Shown here piece after piece: positions 36,201 through 45,198 of a stretch of DNA of 64,000 nucleotides. The position numbers were made by a program, and so were the translations under genes. This DNA is from Pseudanabaena sp. Chao 1811. Lineage in GTDB: Bacteria; Cyanobacteriota; Cyanobacteriia; Pseudanabaenales; Pseudanabaenaceae. Location: contig NZ_CP101416.1 in NCBI RefSeq assembly GCF_027942295.1, positions 2,148,001 to 2,212,000 of the forward strand, in the 5' to 3' direction. How positions within the stretch are numbered: the first letter of the stretch is position 1; every line of letters begins with the position of its first letter. The notes beneath the pieces were generated by a model, which was not told where the DNA came from, did no database searches, and saw only the letters and a program-made list of their open reading frames with translations.

Positions 36201-37011
36201 GAACAACTTTCTCTAAATTATCCTGAGAATTTCTCAAAGCAATTTCAGTTTGCTTGAGGGATGTGATATCACGAATTACACCAACTCTGTTTGCACAGTA
36301 ATTCTCTTGGATACAAGACTCTGAGATTAAGGCTGTGAAGGATGTACCATCGCTGCGATACATCTCAATTTGCCCTTCGATCGTGTTACCAATTACGGGA
36401 CAAGCACTATAAGAGTTTAACCAGTTATTAAGGTGGGGCTGTCCTAAAATATTGACAGGCTGCCCGATCGCTTCTTGCTCAGAGATATTACTGAGTTTCG
36501 CAAGGGTGTTATTGATAAATTTTAAGCAACCCGCTTGATCAATAATGTAGATGCCATCCCCAATGCTCTGCATTGCCCGATTAAGCAAATTTAACCGTTC
36601 CTCGATTTGATGGCGATTCAGAGTCTTTTCGATTGTTATTGGTAAAACTTTGAGATAATTGCGATCGGCATCCTTAATTAAATAGTCAGCAGCCCCTTGA
36701 TTGATCAGCCTGATGGCAGTTTCCTCATCACCTCTACCCGTCAAGATAATAAACGGACAATTTTGGGATTTCAGAATAGGAAATATTTCTGAAGAATAGC
36801 CATCACTCAATTGATAGTCTAAAACTACAATCTGAAAATTGGGGCTTTCGAGAAGCTCCTGTGCCTCAGCGATGGAGCTAGCTAGTACATAGTCATAGGG
36901 TAATGCAAATTGTTGTACATGTCGCTTGAAGGCAAGCCGATCAAGGAGGTCATCCTCTACATATAAAACCTTGACTCTAGATGCATTACTGACTGACAAG
37001 TTAGCTCTCAT
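33208..37011 (-). CDS. Hybrid histidine kinase REC-PAS-PAS-PAS-GAF-PAS-HisKA-HATPase-REC
   Basis: A 1267-residue cytoplasmic sensor, first gene of an operon with the HisKA_2 kinase. The N-terminal receiver (about 13-130) has D65 in VVLDYQLSD. PAS domains lie near 140-255, 315-430 and 435-560 (the last of the HPDD-containing PAS_3 type). A GAF (about 565-725) has several Cys residues but no DXCF or Cys-His bilin motif. A fourth PAS sits near 745-860, then HisKA with H884 (NMSHELRTPLN), HATPase and a receiver with D1197. Starts at ATG 37011 or 37020 are possible; the frame extends upstream to 37101 with a hydrophobic, non-conserved leader. Having a receiver at both ends suggests a phosphorelay hub. 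Confidence 0.9.
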   Translation of the reverse strand: MRANLSVSNASRVKVLYVEDDLLDRLAFKRHVQQFALPYDYVLASSIAEAQELLESPNFQIVVLDYQLSDGYSSEIFPILKSQNCPFIILTGRGDEETAIRLINQGAADYLIKDADRNYLKVLPITIEKTLNRHQIEERLNLLNRAMQSIGDGIYIIDQAGCLKFINNTLAKLSNISEQEAIGQPVNILGQPHLNNWLNSYSACPVIGNTIEGQIEMYRSDGTSFTALISESCIQENYCANRVGVIRDITSLKQTEIALRNSQDNLEKVVRERTIQLEQAIADLRQENQERLQTEASLRSSRDLLQQQQEFFRLVIDSNPNFIFVKDWEGRFILANKAIADLHSLTVDEILGKTDADLNIDPEEAARYLRENKLVIETQQNLLLPEEKAYREGVGEQWQQWQKRPIKLPNSDRIGVLGVGISIDEIKKIEISLRESQQLFASLAEAAPVGIYRTDTIGDCIYVNDRWCQIAGLRPEEVAGGNWARALHPDDHEMVAAAWYEAVKANRPFKIECRFLRPDGVTTWVFSQALAERNIHGEIIGYVGTITDISDRKKAELTLQKIITGTAAVTGEDFFPALVRHIAEALDISYALITELVEDRLHTLGFWANGSLQPSISYIPARTPCEISLQEGEYHCEQCVQVLFPEDFDLVTMNAEGYLGISLKDEHGNGIGNLCILDTKPIPERKRTESISILQVFAARASAELQRKIANEKLQRWNQDLEMRVQQRTKELQEREQFLKTVLDTFPLFVFWKDRELAYLGCNQNFALSAGMEDSTAIIGKTDYEMPWGETEAELYRNDDSSVIESGSPKLGIIEPQHRPDGQMIWLETNKLPLRDLQGEIIGVLGTYQDISDRKYAEEKLQQSNEQLMRATRLKDEFLANMSHELRTPLNAILGMTESLQEEIFGAVTPEQITAMQVIEESGTHLLSLIDDILDLSKIEAGQIVLNLTPIAITDLCKSSMAFVKQQAMQRRIQLETQLEQDLANIVVDERRIRQVLINLLNNAVKFTPEGGKIALEVTSFYLDSQGAIDAPSRQKFLRITVSDTGIGISPENIKKLFQPFVQIDSALNRQYNGTGLGLALTKRIIELHEGWVELTSELGVGSRFTIALPYIQPAPPISPEIAPASTKAINSEITSGTTQSKTNASPLILIAEDNDINIMAISKYLKSKGYRILIAKDGKEAVDMVLSESPDLVLMDIQMPRMNGLEAIKQIRSQNFHNLPIIAVTALNMSNDRQRCLEAGANEYIPKPIKLKQLDNVIQDLLISRV

Positions 37012-37194
37012 AAATCCCATCTGAATGAAGAAAAGAGAAGTTACTAAAGATAATAATCCGAATAAATTGAACGTTCTATATTCGTATAACTCTTGGATCA
37101 ACTATAAATGGAGAGATGTATGTAAAGTTGTAGAAATTTGTACTTACTGCCTAATTAATACAGAACCATCGCTCCATAAGGTAATCGTGTGTAC

Positions 37195-37262
37195 AGTAGG
37201 GGCGGGTTTTGCATATAGATCTTGCGTTAGCACAAGAATTATCAACTAAAACCGCCCCTACT
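37195..37262. repeat. Short inverted-repeat element (GTAGGGGCGGG type)
   Basis: Arms AGTAGGGGCGGGTTTT and AAAACCGCCCCTACT enclose about 37 bases. It resembles dispersed GTAGGGGCGGGTTT hairpin repeats of cyanobacteria. It lies eight bases from the next palindrome and MITE, so the 37021-37501 gap is largely repeat DNA. Confidence 0.75.
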
Positions 37263-37269
37263 TTAGAAA

Positions 37270-37458
37270 CTTCCACGTAACATCAGTTATTAATAACTAG
37301 TGTTACGTGGAAGTTTTCTAAAGCCCTCACCCCTAGCCCCTCTCCCGCAGGAGAGGGGAACAAGACAAAATATGGGTTTTTCTCCCCTTCTCCTGCGGGA
37401 GAAGGGGTTGGGGGATGAGGGGCGATCCTAGTTCCACATAACATCAGTTATTAATAAC
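37270..37458. mobile_element. MITE-like element, copy 1, with a flanking 44-bp palindrome
   Basis: Core element about 37298-37446 with terminal arms TAGTGTTACGTGGAA and TTCCACATAACATCA. Inside are the paired blocks CCCCTCTCCCGCAGGAGAGG and CTCCTGCGGGAGAAGGGG. The left end is doubled into a near-perfect palindrome (37270-37313, CTTCCACGTAACATCAG mirrored by CTAGTGTTACGTGGAAG), and a TTATTAATAA string occurs at both ends. There is no coding capacity. The same element occurs at 54686-54834. Confidence 0.8.
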
Positions 37459-37501
37459 CAACTATAGAAGCAATATAGAAGCAATTTAGTTATTCCTATG
37501 A

Positions 37502-40500
37502 TTATAAAAATTGTTGAATTGTGGCGGCGAGTTGTTTGAGCTTAATCGGCTTACTTAGGTAGTCATTAGCTCCTGCCTCTATACACCTTTCGCGATCGCC
37601 TGTCATCGCAAGAGCTGTCACCGCAATAATCGGTAAATCTATGAAATTCTTGCTACGAATCTGTTTGATAGCTTCAATCCCGTCCATACCAGGCATTTGA
37701 ATATCCATCAGTACGAGATCGGGCTGTTCGGATATGACTAAATCAACTGACTCCTTTCCATCTTTGGCGATGATCAGTCGATAGCCCTTTGCTTGCAAAT
37801 AGCTAGAAATGGTGATGATATTGGCTTCGTTATCTTCTGCTAGTAAAATTAGAGGAGGAGCGATCTTATCTTCGTTGTTCACAGAAAGGGTCATAGATTC
37901 TATGGATGTGTTAGTTAATTCCGTAAAGCTGGGCGGTAGGTGATCGGAGTTACAGGGCAGAGCAATCGTAAAGCGACTACCAACACCAAACTCACTAGAT
38001 GCGTAAACATAACCACCATGTAATTCGACGATGCGTTTGACTAGGGCGAGACCTAAGCCAGTACCTTCATACTTGCGATTGAGGGCGCTATCAACTTGGA
38101 TAAAAGGCTGGAATAGTTTTTTGAGATTTTCAGGAGTAATACCGATTCCTGTATCCGTTACAGTAAAGGTTACCCAGTAATTAACATTGTCATTACTGTC
38201 ATCACTAATATTGGGGTTAGCATTGGACTCTAGGGATACATCTAGGTTAATGCGTCCTCCTGATTGAGTAAATTTTACGGCATTGTTGAGCAGATTAATT
38301 AACACTTGGCGAATCCGTCGCTCGTCGATCATCAGGTCAGGGATTGTGGAGGCAAGATTTAGATTTAGTTGTATTTGTTTTTGGATTGCCTGTTGGGTGA
38401 CAAATACCACACTGGACTGGCAAAGCTGATGAATATTTGTTGAGGCAACCTCTAGGATGACTTTCCCTGATTCGATTTTGGCAAGGTCGAGGATGTCATT
38501 AATTAGTTCTAGTAAATGGTTGCCACTTCGTTCAATTGTGTGCAGGACACTTTTTTGTTGATCATTGAGTATTCCGAAGACTTCCTCAACTAAGCCTTCG
38601 GTAATGCCTAAAATTGCATTGAGAGGTGTCCGTAGTTCATGGCTCATATTAGCGAGAAATTCGTCTTTGAGTCGGGTCGCACGGGCTAGTTCTTCGTTGG
38701 AGAGGGCTAATTGTTGATTGGTGCGCGTTAGTTGTTGTTGAGCTTTTTGCCGATCGCTTAATTCGCGTTGGACTTGCTCAAATAGGCTTGCTTGTTGGAT
38801 GGCGATCGCTAATTGGTTGGCGATTTGTTGGAGTACTTGTGCTTCTGCATCCTGCCATACCCTTTTTTCTTGGCAAGCATGGACAACTAAAACCCCCCAA
38901 AGTTTATTGTCTTGGGAAGTATCAACCCAGCGATGATTTTCTTGCTCATGTAGCTCCTGTAGGATGGGGGCGACGATTTTCGACTGGATCTGACCTTCGC
39001 GGGAATAGTCCACTAAGCAATCTGTCCAGATATCATTCATCACATCAGGGACAATGCGAGGCTGACCTTGCCAGTAGCAATCGAGGATTTCTTGAGACCA
39101 AACTTCATCTTCCCAATGCTGATTTTTGAGACTGGCAAATTCACTGGATACTCTTTCTTCCACAATTTGACTGCGCCCATCGTGATAGAGACGGAAGACA
39201 ATCACGCGATCGCATTGCAAGACATTTTTGACCTGTTGGGTCACGGTTGCAAGGATTTCATTGATATCGAGGGATTCGCGAATGCGTTGAGTAATTGCTC
39301 CTAAGGTACGTTGTTGGTTGAGTTGTTGGGCAATGGCAGCTTCAGCTTGTTGACGGATCTTTAGTTCTGTTTGGACTTGTTGATAGAGATTGGCTTGATA
39401 GATAGCGATCGCTAATTGATTAGCAATTTGTTCTAATAAGTCAATTTCCCATATTGTCCATTCATGGGGGGCGTTATTGTGGTACATCGCAAATAGTCCC
39501 CACAGGCTATCACCCACAAAAATTGGAGTGATCACATAGGCTCTGGCTTGAAATTGTTCTAAGAGGTCGATGTGGCAGAGTTGTAAGTCAGCTTGATAAA
39601 TGTCATTAACCGTCATGGTTTCATGATTACGGAAGCGACCACCGTGGGTTTCTTGGAGATAGGTATCTTCCCAAATCTTGTTAACATCATCACTAACTAG
39701 TTCTACCCAACCATTAGCTCTAGATTCGATAATAAATTCACCACTCCAATCGGACTGAAAGCGATAGATAGCAACACGATCTACTTCTAATAGCTGTCTT
39801 ACCTCAGTTACGGCTGTATGGAGAATGTCATCAATATCAAGAGATTGGCGAATTGATTGGGTAATCGTCAAAAGCAGTTGTTTTTGCTTTGCCTGCTGTT
39901 GGAGTTGCTCTTCTATTAGCTTGCGCTCGGTAATGTCTTGATTAATACCTGTCATTTTGACAAGCTGACCTTGGGCATCAAATTGTCCTAACGCCATCGA
40001 CCTAATCCAGCGCAATGCCCCATCAGGTCGATGAATCCGAAATTCCATATCGACTTGCTGTTTGCCTACGACTACTTCCTGAAGTCTTTGGTTAATTAAT
40101 GAAATATCATCAGGATGTAGCATTGTAAACCAATCCTGATATGTAGCAGGACGATCTAGATTTTGTAAGCCATGAATTTCATAGCTACGCTGATCCCAAA
40201 CTACTTCGTTTCCTAAGCTCCATTCCCAAGAACCGATCGCTCCAGCCTGTAAAGATAGATTGAGCCGATGAGAGAGTTTGCGTAGTTGATCTTCGGTTTG
40301 CTTGCGATCGCTAATATCAATAATTACGCAGATAGCTTCATTATTGCTGCCTTGTAACAATGCAGCCCCAATTAAAATTGCAATTCGACTACCATCTTTA
40401 CGGTAATATTCCTTTTCCCAAGGGGTGACTTCACCATATTTAGTTAACTGCTCCATGCACTCATAATCTTTAGCCAGATATTCTTCTGGTGTCATCGCCA

Positions 40501-43500
40501 TCCAATCAATTGCTCCAGACTCCAGATCTTGTCTAGAGTATCCAATCATATCTAAGAAACGATCATTCGTATCGATAATATGTCCTTGGAAATCAGCAAA
40601 GATCATACCGACCGCATTAGAGTCAAACATCCGACGGAAACGTTCTTCACTCTGGCGTAAAGCTTGTTCGATCTTTTTGCGATCGCGAATATCACGGAAA
40701 ATTCCTTGAGCGATTGGCTTGCCATCAAATTCGATTACTGAAGCAGAAATATCAACGGGAATGACTTCTCCATTCTTACTCAGGAAATTGACATCAAATA
40801 CCTGAGCGATCTCTTGCTTAGCGAACCGCTCAAAGGCAATGATGATATCAGGTAAATCCTCTGGAGGATGTAGTTGGCTAAAGTGCATGGTGGCAAGCTC
40901 ATCACGGCTATAGCCCAATAGCTCTTCTGACTTACTATTGCACTCTAAGATATACCCCTGTAGATCCGCCAATATAATCGCATCGCTGGCTCCATCCATG
41001 AGGGTGCGATAGCGAGTTTCGCGTTCTTGGACTAATCGGTTGACTCGCTCCTCTAGCTCAGTATTGATCCTTTCTAGTTCTAATTCCGCCATCTTCAGAC
41101 TAGTGATGTCTATTACTGTCCCTTGCGCTCGGAGCGGGATACCATCTTTGGCATACAGGGTTTCGCATTGAGCCTGTATATATTTAATTCTGCCATCGGG
41201 CATCAACAGGCGATGGATGACGTTGTAGGGAGTGCGATTGCTTAGTGATTTTGTATAGCCAGCATCTACCCATTCGAGATCGTCAGGATGCACCGCATTG
41301 AGAAATACTTCATAGGATAAAGTAACTTGCTGTGGATCAATCTCAAAGATCCGAAAAACCTCGTCCGACCAATAGAGGGTATTCTCAATTAAATTATGTT
41401 CCCAATTACCGAAATGGGCAATACGCTGAGCTTCTCTAAAGAGTTGAGTAGTCCGCTTTAGATCATTTTCGGCTTGTTTGCGTTCAGTCACATCTAAGAC
41501 GATTCCCACCCAATTAACTTGTTGATTCTCTAATCTTTCAATTTGGGCGTTAGCTTGTAACCATTTTATTTTTCCTGATGGGGTGATAATCCGCCATTCA
41601 TGCTGAAAATTTTGCATATTAGCGAGACTTTGTTCGCCTGCTGCAATATAACCAGCTAAGTCATCAGGATGTATTTGGTTAAGGAGAAGACTAGAATCAG
41701 CCAAGGCTTCAGCAATATCAATTTCTAAGATTTCTGCTGCGGGGGGACTAATGTAAGTGAACTCCACAGATCCATCAGGATTTTGCACTAAGGTATAGAG
41801 CATCCCCGGGACAGTTGTGGCAATTTTTTGTAAATGGGCTTCACTCTTGGCAAGTTTTAGCTCATTGATCTTGCGATCGCTAATGTCGCGAGCAATTAAG
41901 AGTACTTCATTTTCGTTATAGGGAACGACACGCACCTCTTCAACGTGAATATTCTCTTCCGTTGAAAGATCCTGCTCATAGGTCTGCAATGACTGGGTTT
42001 GCAATGCTCGCTCTACAAACTCCATACGTTTTTGAGCCAATTCAGGTGGTAGCGTCTCTGATACATGCGTCCCTCGCATATCAGCTAAATCACCCACAAT
42101 TCGATGCTGATTGGGAATACTGGCAAATTCTAAATAGATACCTTCGCGATTAGCGCGCATAAATAGATCAGGTATTGCCTCAATTAAGGCGCGTTGATGA
42201 GCTTCACTTGCTTTTAGAGCCTCTTCTGCTTGCTTGCGATCGCTAATATCCGCGATCATTCCAATTAAGCCTATCCCTTCGCCTTCACCATTCATCAACC
42301 ACTGATTACGATCTTCTACCCAAATGTAATGCCCTGCTTGATGTCTGATCCGATATTGCCCCAAAAATGGTGTTTTGTTAGTAAAGGATGGCTCAACTAG
42401 TTGCTGAAAACTGACTTGATCTTCAGGATGAATTAACGCTAGCCAATCACTAAAAGTATTGGGCATGGACGCAGGGGGATAACCCGTAATTAGCTCAGCA
42501 TTTGCGCCCCAAACGATAGCATCATTCACAAAATCATATTCATAGAGCATTTGACCACTTGCTCGTTCGGCGGCTTCGTAACGATTGCGCCATGTGGTCA
42601 GTTCCGCTAATTGATGCTGGACTTGTTGATAGGCAAGGGATTGCTGAATCGCGATCGCTAGTTGGATCGAGATATCCTGCAAAAGTTTTGCCTCATCTGT
42701 TTGCCAATGGCGATAGTCATTGCATTGATGGGCGATCAATAATCCCCATAATTGACCCGATAAGTTGATGGGAACAACAAGATTTGCCTTAACCTGATAT
42801 CTCTCTAACTGTTCGATATGGCAGGAGCTATAGCCGACGGCGTAGATATTATTTACGACAATAGGTTCATTTTGTTGATATAAAGCGATCGCTCGCGCAT
42901 GAAAACAAAAATCATTAATCTGATTGCCTAACGAAGCAATCACTCCATCCTCCACTGATTCTGCGAGAATGATGCCACTCCAGTCAGGCTGAAACTGATA
43001 CACCAATAGGCGATCGCACTGGATAAATTCCCTTAGATCCGCTACACAGGTATCCAAGATTTCTTGGAGATTGAGGGAGCGCCGAATGCGATCGGCAATT
43101 TGGGTGACCATCTTTTCCCTTGTCACCTTGGCGATTAAGGATTGGGTGCGGACTTCTACCTGTTGCTCTAGCTCAACATTGCGGTTTTCTAGTAATAGGA
43201 TCTTTTCTGTCTCTAACCGTGATACTTTGGTTTCTAAAATCTCAGCTAGGTGATAAAGCTCTAGGGGATTAAGAGCCTGTAATAAATTGCTTTGGGTAAT
43301 AATTCCCAATAGCTCCCCCTGTTGACCTGTGACTGCTAAGCGACGAATAAATTGTTGCTCCATCATCTCTTGTACAGACCTTAGAGAAGCATCTGGCGCG
43401 ATCGCAAAAACAGGCGTACTCATCACCGATGCTGCGGTGCAATCTTTGAGGCTTAATCCCAAGGATTGAAATTGTACGAGATCTCGCTCAGTTACCATAC

Positions 43501-44140
43501 CCACAGGACACTGCAAAGATTTTCCGCCAGAAGGAGCGTTCAATGGCTCCACAAGCATGATGCAGCTAACCTTGTATTTGGTCATCTGTTGCGCGATCTC
43601 TAGCATTGAGCTATGGGGTGCAGCACAAATCACATTACTAGTCATGACATCGGCAACTGGCCGTAACCGCAGCAAGTTCATCGGTTTGAAGCTTTGCCGT
43701 AAACTTTCATGGGTGATCAGTCCCACAAGACGATCTTGTTCATCGACGATGGGCAGATGTCGAATATGGTGCTGCTGAAGTAAATTAATCGTTAATAAAA
43801 CATCGGTGAAGTTCGATTCGCGGAGGCTGACGACTGGATGCACCATCACATCGCGAATCCTTAATTGATCAAGGGGGATTTGCTGACCACTAAGGCGAAC
43901 GATATCGCGTTCGGTCAAAATGCCAATGAACTTGTCGTCTTCGACCACCAATACACAACTGGATCTGACTTCTGTAAGATGCTCATCAATATGAGCAGTA
44001 CTAAAGGATGTGTGGCAGTGCGATCGCTCCCTAGTCATTTCGGCGATCGCATCGATGACCATCAAATCAGGCTGAACCACTAAAGGATCACGCACAATTG
44101 CCGATTTCAATTCAGATACTGTGAGTGGCGATATGTTCAC
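37502..44140 (-). CDS. Giant CBS-GAF-multiPAS-GAF-GAF hybrid histidine kinase with two cyanobacteriochrome-like GAF domains
   Basis: A 2212-residue soluble sensor. Four CBS motifs (about 10-85, 95-150, 162-225, 237-290). GAF1 (345-500) has DFCF (C412) exactly 28 residues before C440-H441, then VKANLVVPI and LWGLLIAHQC, as in DXCF cyanobacteriochromes. Seven PAS/PAC domains run from about 520 to 1410. GAF2 (1420-1585) has the red/green-type pattern TYLQETHGGRFRN, VNDIYQAD, C1522-H1523, ARAYVITPIF and LWGLF. GAF3 (1610-1790) has C1708-Leu. HisKA has H1834, followed by HATPase (1935-2065) and a receiver with D2146. Ends match the 1106-residue paralogue, so the PAS block looks inserted or lost between them. 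Bilin binding is inferred from motifs only. Confidence 0.88.
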   Translation of the reverse strand: MNISPLTVSELKSAIVRDPLVVQPDLMVIDAIAEMTRERSHCHTSFSTAHIDEHLTEVRSSCVLVVEDDKFIGILTERDIVRLSGQQIPLDQLRIRDVMVHPVVSLRESNFTDVLLTINLLQQHHIRHLPIVDEQDRLVGLITHESLRQSFKPMNLLRLRPVADVMTSNVICAAPHSSMLEIAQQMTKYKVSCIMLVEPLNAPSGGKSLQCPVGMVTERDLVQFQSLGLSLKDCTAASVMSTPVFAIAPDASLRSVQEMMEQQFIRRLAVTGQQGELLGIITQSNLLQALNPLELYHLAEILETKVSRLETEKILLLENRNVELEQQVEVRTQSLIAKVTREKMVTQIADRIRRSLNLQEILDTCVADLREFIQCDRLLVYQFQPDWSGIILAESVEDGVIASLGNQINDFCFHARAIALYQQNEPIVVNNIYAVGYSSCHIEQLERYQVKANLVVPINLSGQLWGLLIAHQCNDYRHWQTDEAKLLQDISIQLAIAIQQSLAYQQVQHQLAELTTWRNRYEAAERASGQMLYEYDFVNDAIVWGANAELITGYPPASMPNTFSDWLALIHPEDQVSFQQLVEPSFTNKTPFLGQYRIRHQAGHYIWVEDRNQWLMNGEGEGIGLIGMIADISDRKQAEEALKASEAHQRALIEAIPDLFMRANREGIYLEFASIPNQHRIVGDLADMRGTHVSETLPPELAQKRMEFVERALQTQSLQTYEQDLSTEENIHVEEVRVVPYNENEVLLIARDISDRKINELKLAKSEAHLQKIATTVPGMLYTLVQNPDGSVEFTYISPPAAEILEIDIAEALADSSLLLNQIHPDDLAGYIAAGEQSLANMQNFQHEWRIITPSGKIKWLQANAQIERLENQQVNWVGIVLDVTERKQAENDLKRTTQLFREAQRIAHFGNWEHNLIENTLYWSDEVFRIFEIDPQQVTLSYEVFLNAVHPDDLEWVDAGYTKSLSNRTPYNVIHRLLMPDGRIKYIQAQCETLYAKDGIPLRAQGTVIDITSLKMAELELERINTELEERVNRLVQERETRYRTLMDGASDAIILADLQGYILECNSKSEELLGYSRDELATMHFSQLHPPEDLPDIIIAFERFAKQEIAQVFDVNFLSKNGEVIPVDISASVIEFDGKPIAQGIFRDIRDRKKIEQALRQSEERFRRMFDSNAVGMIFADFQGHIIDTNDRFLDMIGYSRQDLESGAIDWMAMTPEEYLAKDYECMEQLTKYGEVTPWEKEYYRKDGSRIAILIGAALLQGSNNEAICVIIDISDRKQTEDQLRKLSHRLNLSLQAGAIGSWEWSLGNEVVWDQRSYEIHGLQNLDRPATYQDWFTMLHPDDISLINQRLQEVVVGKQQVDMEFRIHRPDGALRWIRSMALGQFDAQGQLVKMTGINQDITERKLIEEQLQQQAKQKQLLLTITQSIRQSLDIDDILHTAVTEVRQLLEVDRVAIYRFQSDWSGEFIIESRANGWVELVSDDVNKIWEDTYLQETHGGRFRNHETMTVNDIYQADLQLCHIDLLEQFQARAYVITPIFVGDSLWGLFAMYHNNAPHEWTIWEIDLLEQIANQLAIAIYQANLYQQVQTELKIRQQAEAAIAQQLNQQRTLGAITQRIRESLDINEILATVTQQVKNVLQCDRVIVFRLYHDGRSQIVEERVSSEFASLKNQHWEDEVWSQEILDCYWQGQPRIVPDVMNDIWTDCLVDYSREGQIQSKIVAPILQELHEQENHRWVDTSQDNKLWGVLVVHACQEKRVWQDAEAQVLQQIANQLAIAIQQASLFEQVQRELSDRQKAQQQLTRTNQQLALSNEELARATRLKDEFLANMSHELRTPLNAILGITEGLVEEVFGILNDQQKSVLHTIERSGNHLLELINDILDLAKIESGKVILEVASTNIHQLCQSSVVFVTQQAIQKQIQLNLNLASTIPDLMIDERRIRQVLINLLNNAVKFTQSGGRINLDVSLESNANPNISDDSNDNVNYWVTFTVTDTGIGITPENLKKLFQPFIQVDSALNRKYEGTGLGLALVKRIVELHGGYVYASSEFGVGSRFTIALPCNSDHLPPSFTELTNTSIESMTLSVNNEDKIAPPLILLAEDNEANIITISSYLQAKGYRLIIAKDGKESVDLVISEQPDLVLMDIQMPGMDGIEAIKQIRSKNFIDLPIIAVTALAMTGDRERCIEAGANDYLSKPIKLKQLAATIQQFL

Positions 44141-44192
44141 AAATACTTCCCAATAGATACTTAGATGTTCACAAGATGTTCACGGTAAGAGT

Positions 44193-44319
44193 GTGTTTGA
44201 GAAGTACCCTATTTAGCATAAATTTCTGCTTTTACACCCCTTAATCCTCCCCTTATCAAGGGAAGAAACTCAAATCCCTTTGTAAGGGGAGTTAGAGGGG
44301 GTAAAAACTTCTCAAACAC
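44193..44319. mobile_element. MITE-like element with 13-bp perfect terminal inverted repeats
   Basis: 127 bp bounded by GTGTTTGAGAAGT (44193-44205) and ACTTCTCAAACAC (44307-44319). Inside is a second hairpin made of the C-rich and G-rich arms TTTTACACCCCTTAATCC and AGTTAGAGGGGGTAAAAA. There is no coding capacity. Confidence 0.8.
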
Positions 44320-45198
44320 GATCTAAAAATCACCCAAATTATTGCTTTTATGATTTGCCTCTATACCAATATTTAGGTATAAGAGCTTACAAATTAGTAG
44401 TACATACTAACTTGCAAGATTGAAATCAATCTCAGCAGGTTTTGAGATTTTTTTGGATCTTTAATTGACGGTTGCTAGGCTACACATCGTGATAATTGCT
44501 AACAATACAGATGTTACAAATAATTATTTTCCCACCCCCCTATCTACACTCTACTTATATACACACTTTTATATAGATTGCCTTTTGCTCAAAAACGAGG
44601 ACTGTCTTTGGAAAAGATGCTCTAGAGAGATGTGTAGGTTTTGTGTATTAGGATGCAAATTTTTAAAATAGCCTAGGCAATTCTTAAAATTTGCTACTAA
44701 GAATATTCTTAACCTTGTAAATATTTTATCAATTTAATTAGATCAATGTGCATTAGATTAAGCTGCACTGATAGCGTTTTCTTGGTTAGTGAAGTAGGGG
44801 GCTGTTTTCCCTCCTTTGGCGGGGAAACAAATCTCTGTAACTCGCTTGTTTGAAAAGCTCTAAGTAAACGCGAGTGCGGGATAATTTGAAACGGGCTTTG
44901 AGAGAGGGGTTGCTACGCAACCCCTCTCTCAAAGCCCCAAATTTGTCAGCTTAACTCGAACTGACGTTGATATGGCTTCTTCATGCATAAATTGTTTTTA
45001 GGATGATTTGATGAAATTTGGTAAGGGAGAATTTCGCCACAACCAAGATGGTGTAAGCACTTCACCGACAATTCCTCCTGCCAATGTTAAATATATGCGA
45101 AGATCAATAACTAACTGATTTTTAACAAAGGTGATCAGCGGCGCTTGGTGCTGCCAATCCTAACTCTCAGATCATTACTAAAAAAATACTGATAAAAA
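44320..45198. other. Gene-poor region upstream of fabD
   Basis: About 880 bases with no convincing gene. It holds the AT-rich presumed control region of fabD, a strong hairpin (44893-44937), and one end-like string AACTCGAACTGACGTT at 44954-44969 that matches the terminal repeat of the element at 48989-49098. A 35-codon frame at 45011 has no ribosome site or recognised family and is not called. Confidence 0.6.
44893..44937. terminator. Long perfect hairpin with GC-TAC-GC tip
   Basis: Arms GGGCTTTGAGAGAGGGGTTGC and complement, loop TAC. It stands alone in the gap upstream of fabD, so it is either a repeat of the terminator-like hairpin family or the end of an unrecognised transcript. Confidence 0.6.

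Noticed and set aside
37195-37458. Possible CRISPR array because of several repeats close together
   Set aside because: The repeats are inverted, of different sequence and not regularly spaced; no cas genes are present.
45011-45118. 35-codon forward frame upstream of fabD (starts MKFGKGEF)
   Set aside because: Short, no clear ribosome site and no family I recognise; could be a remnant but cannot be supported.
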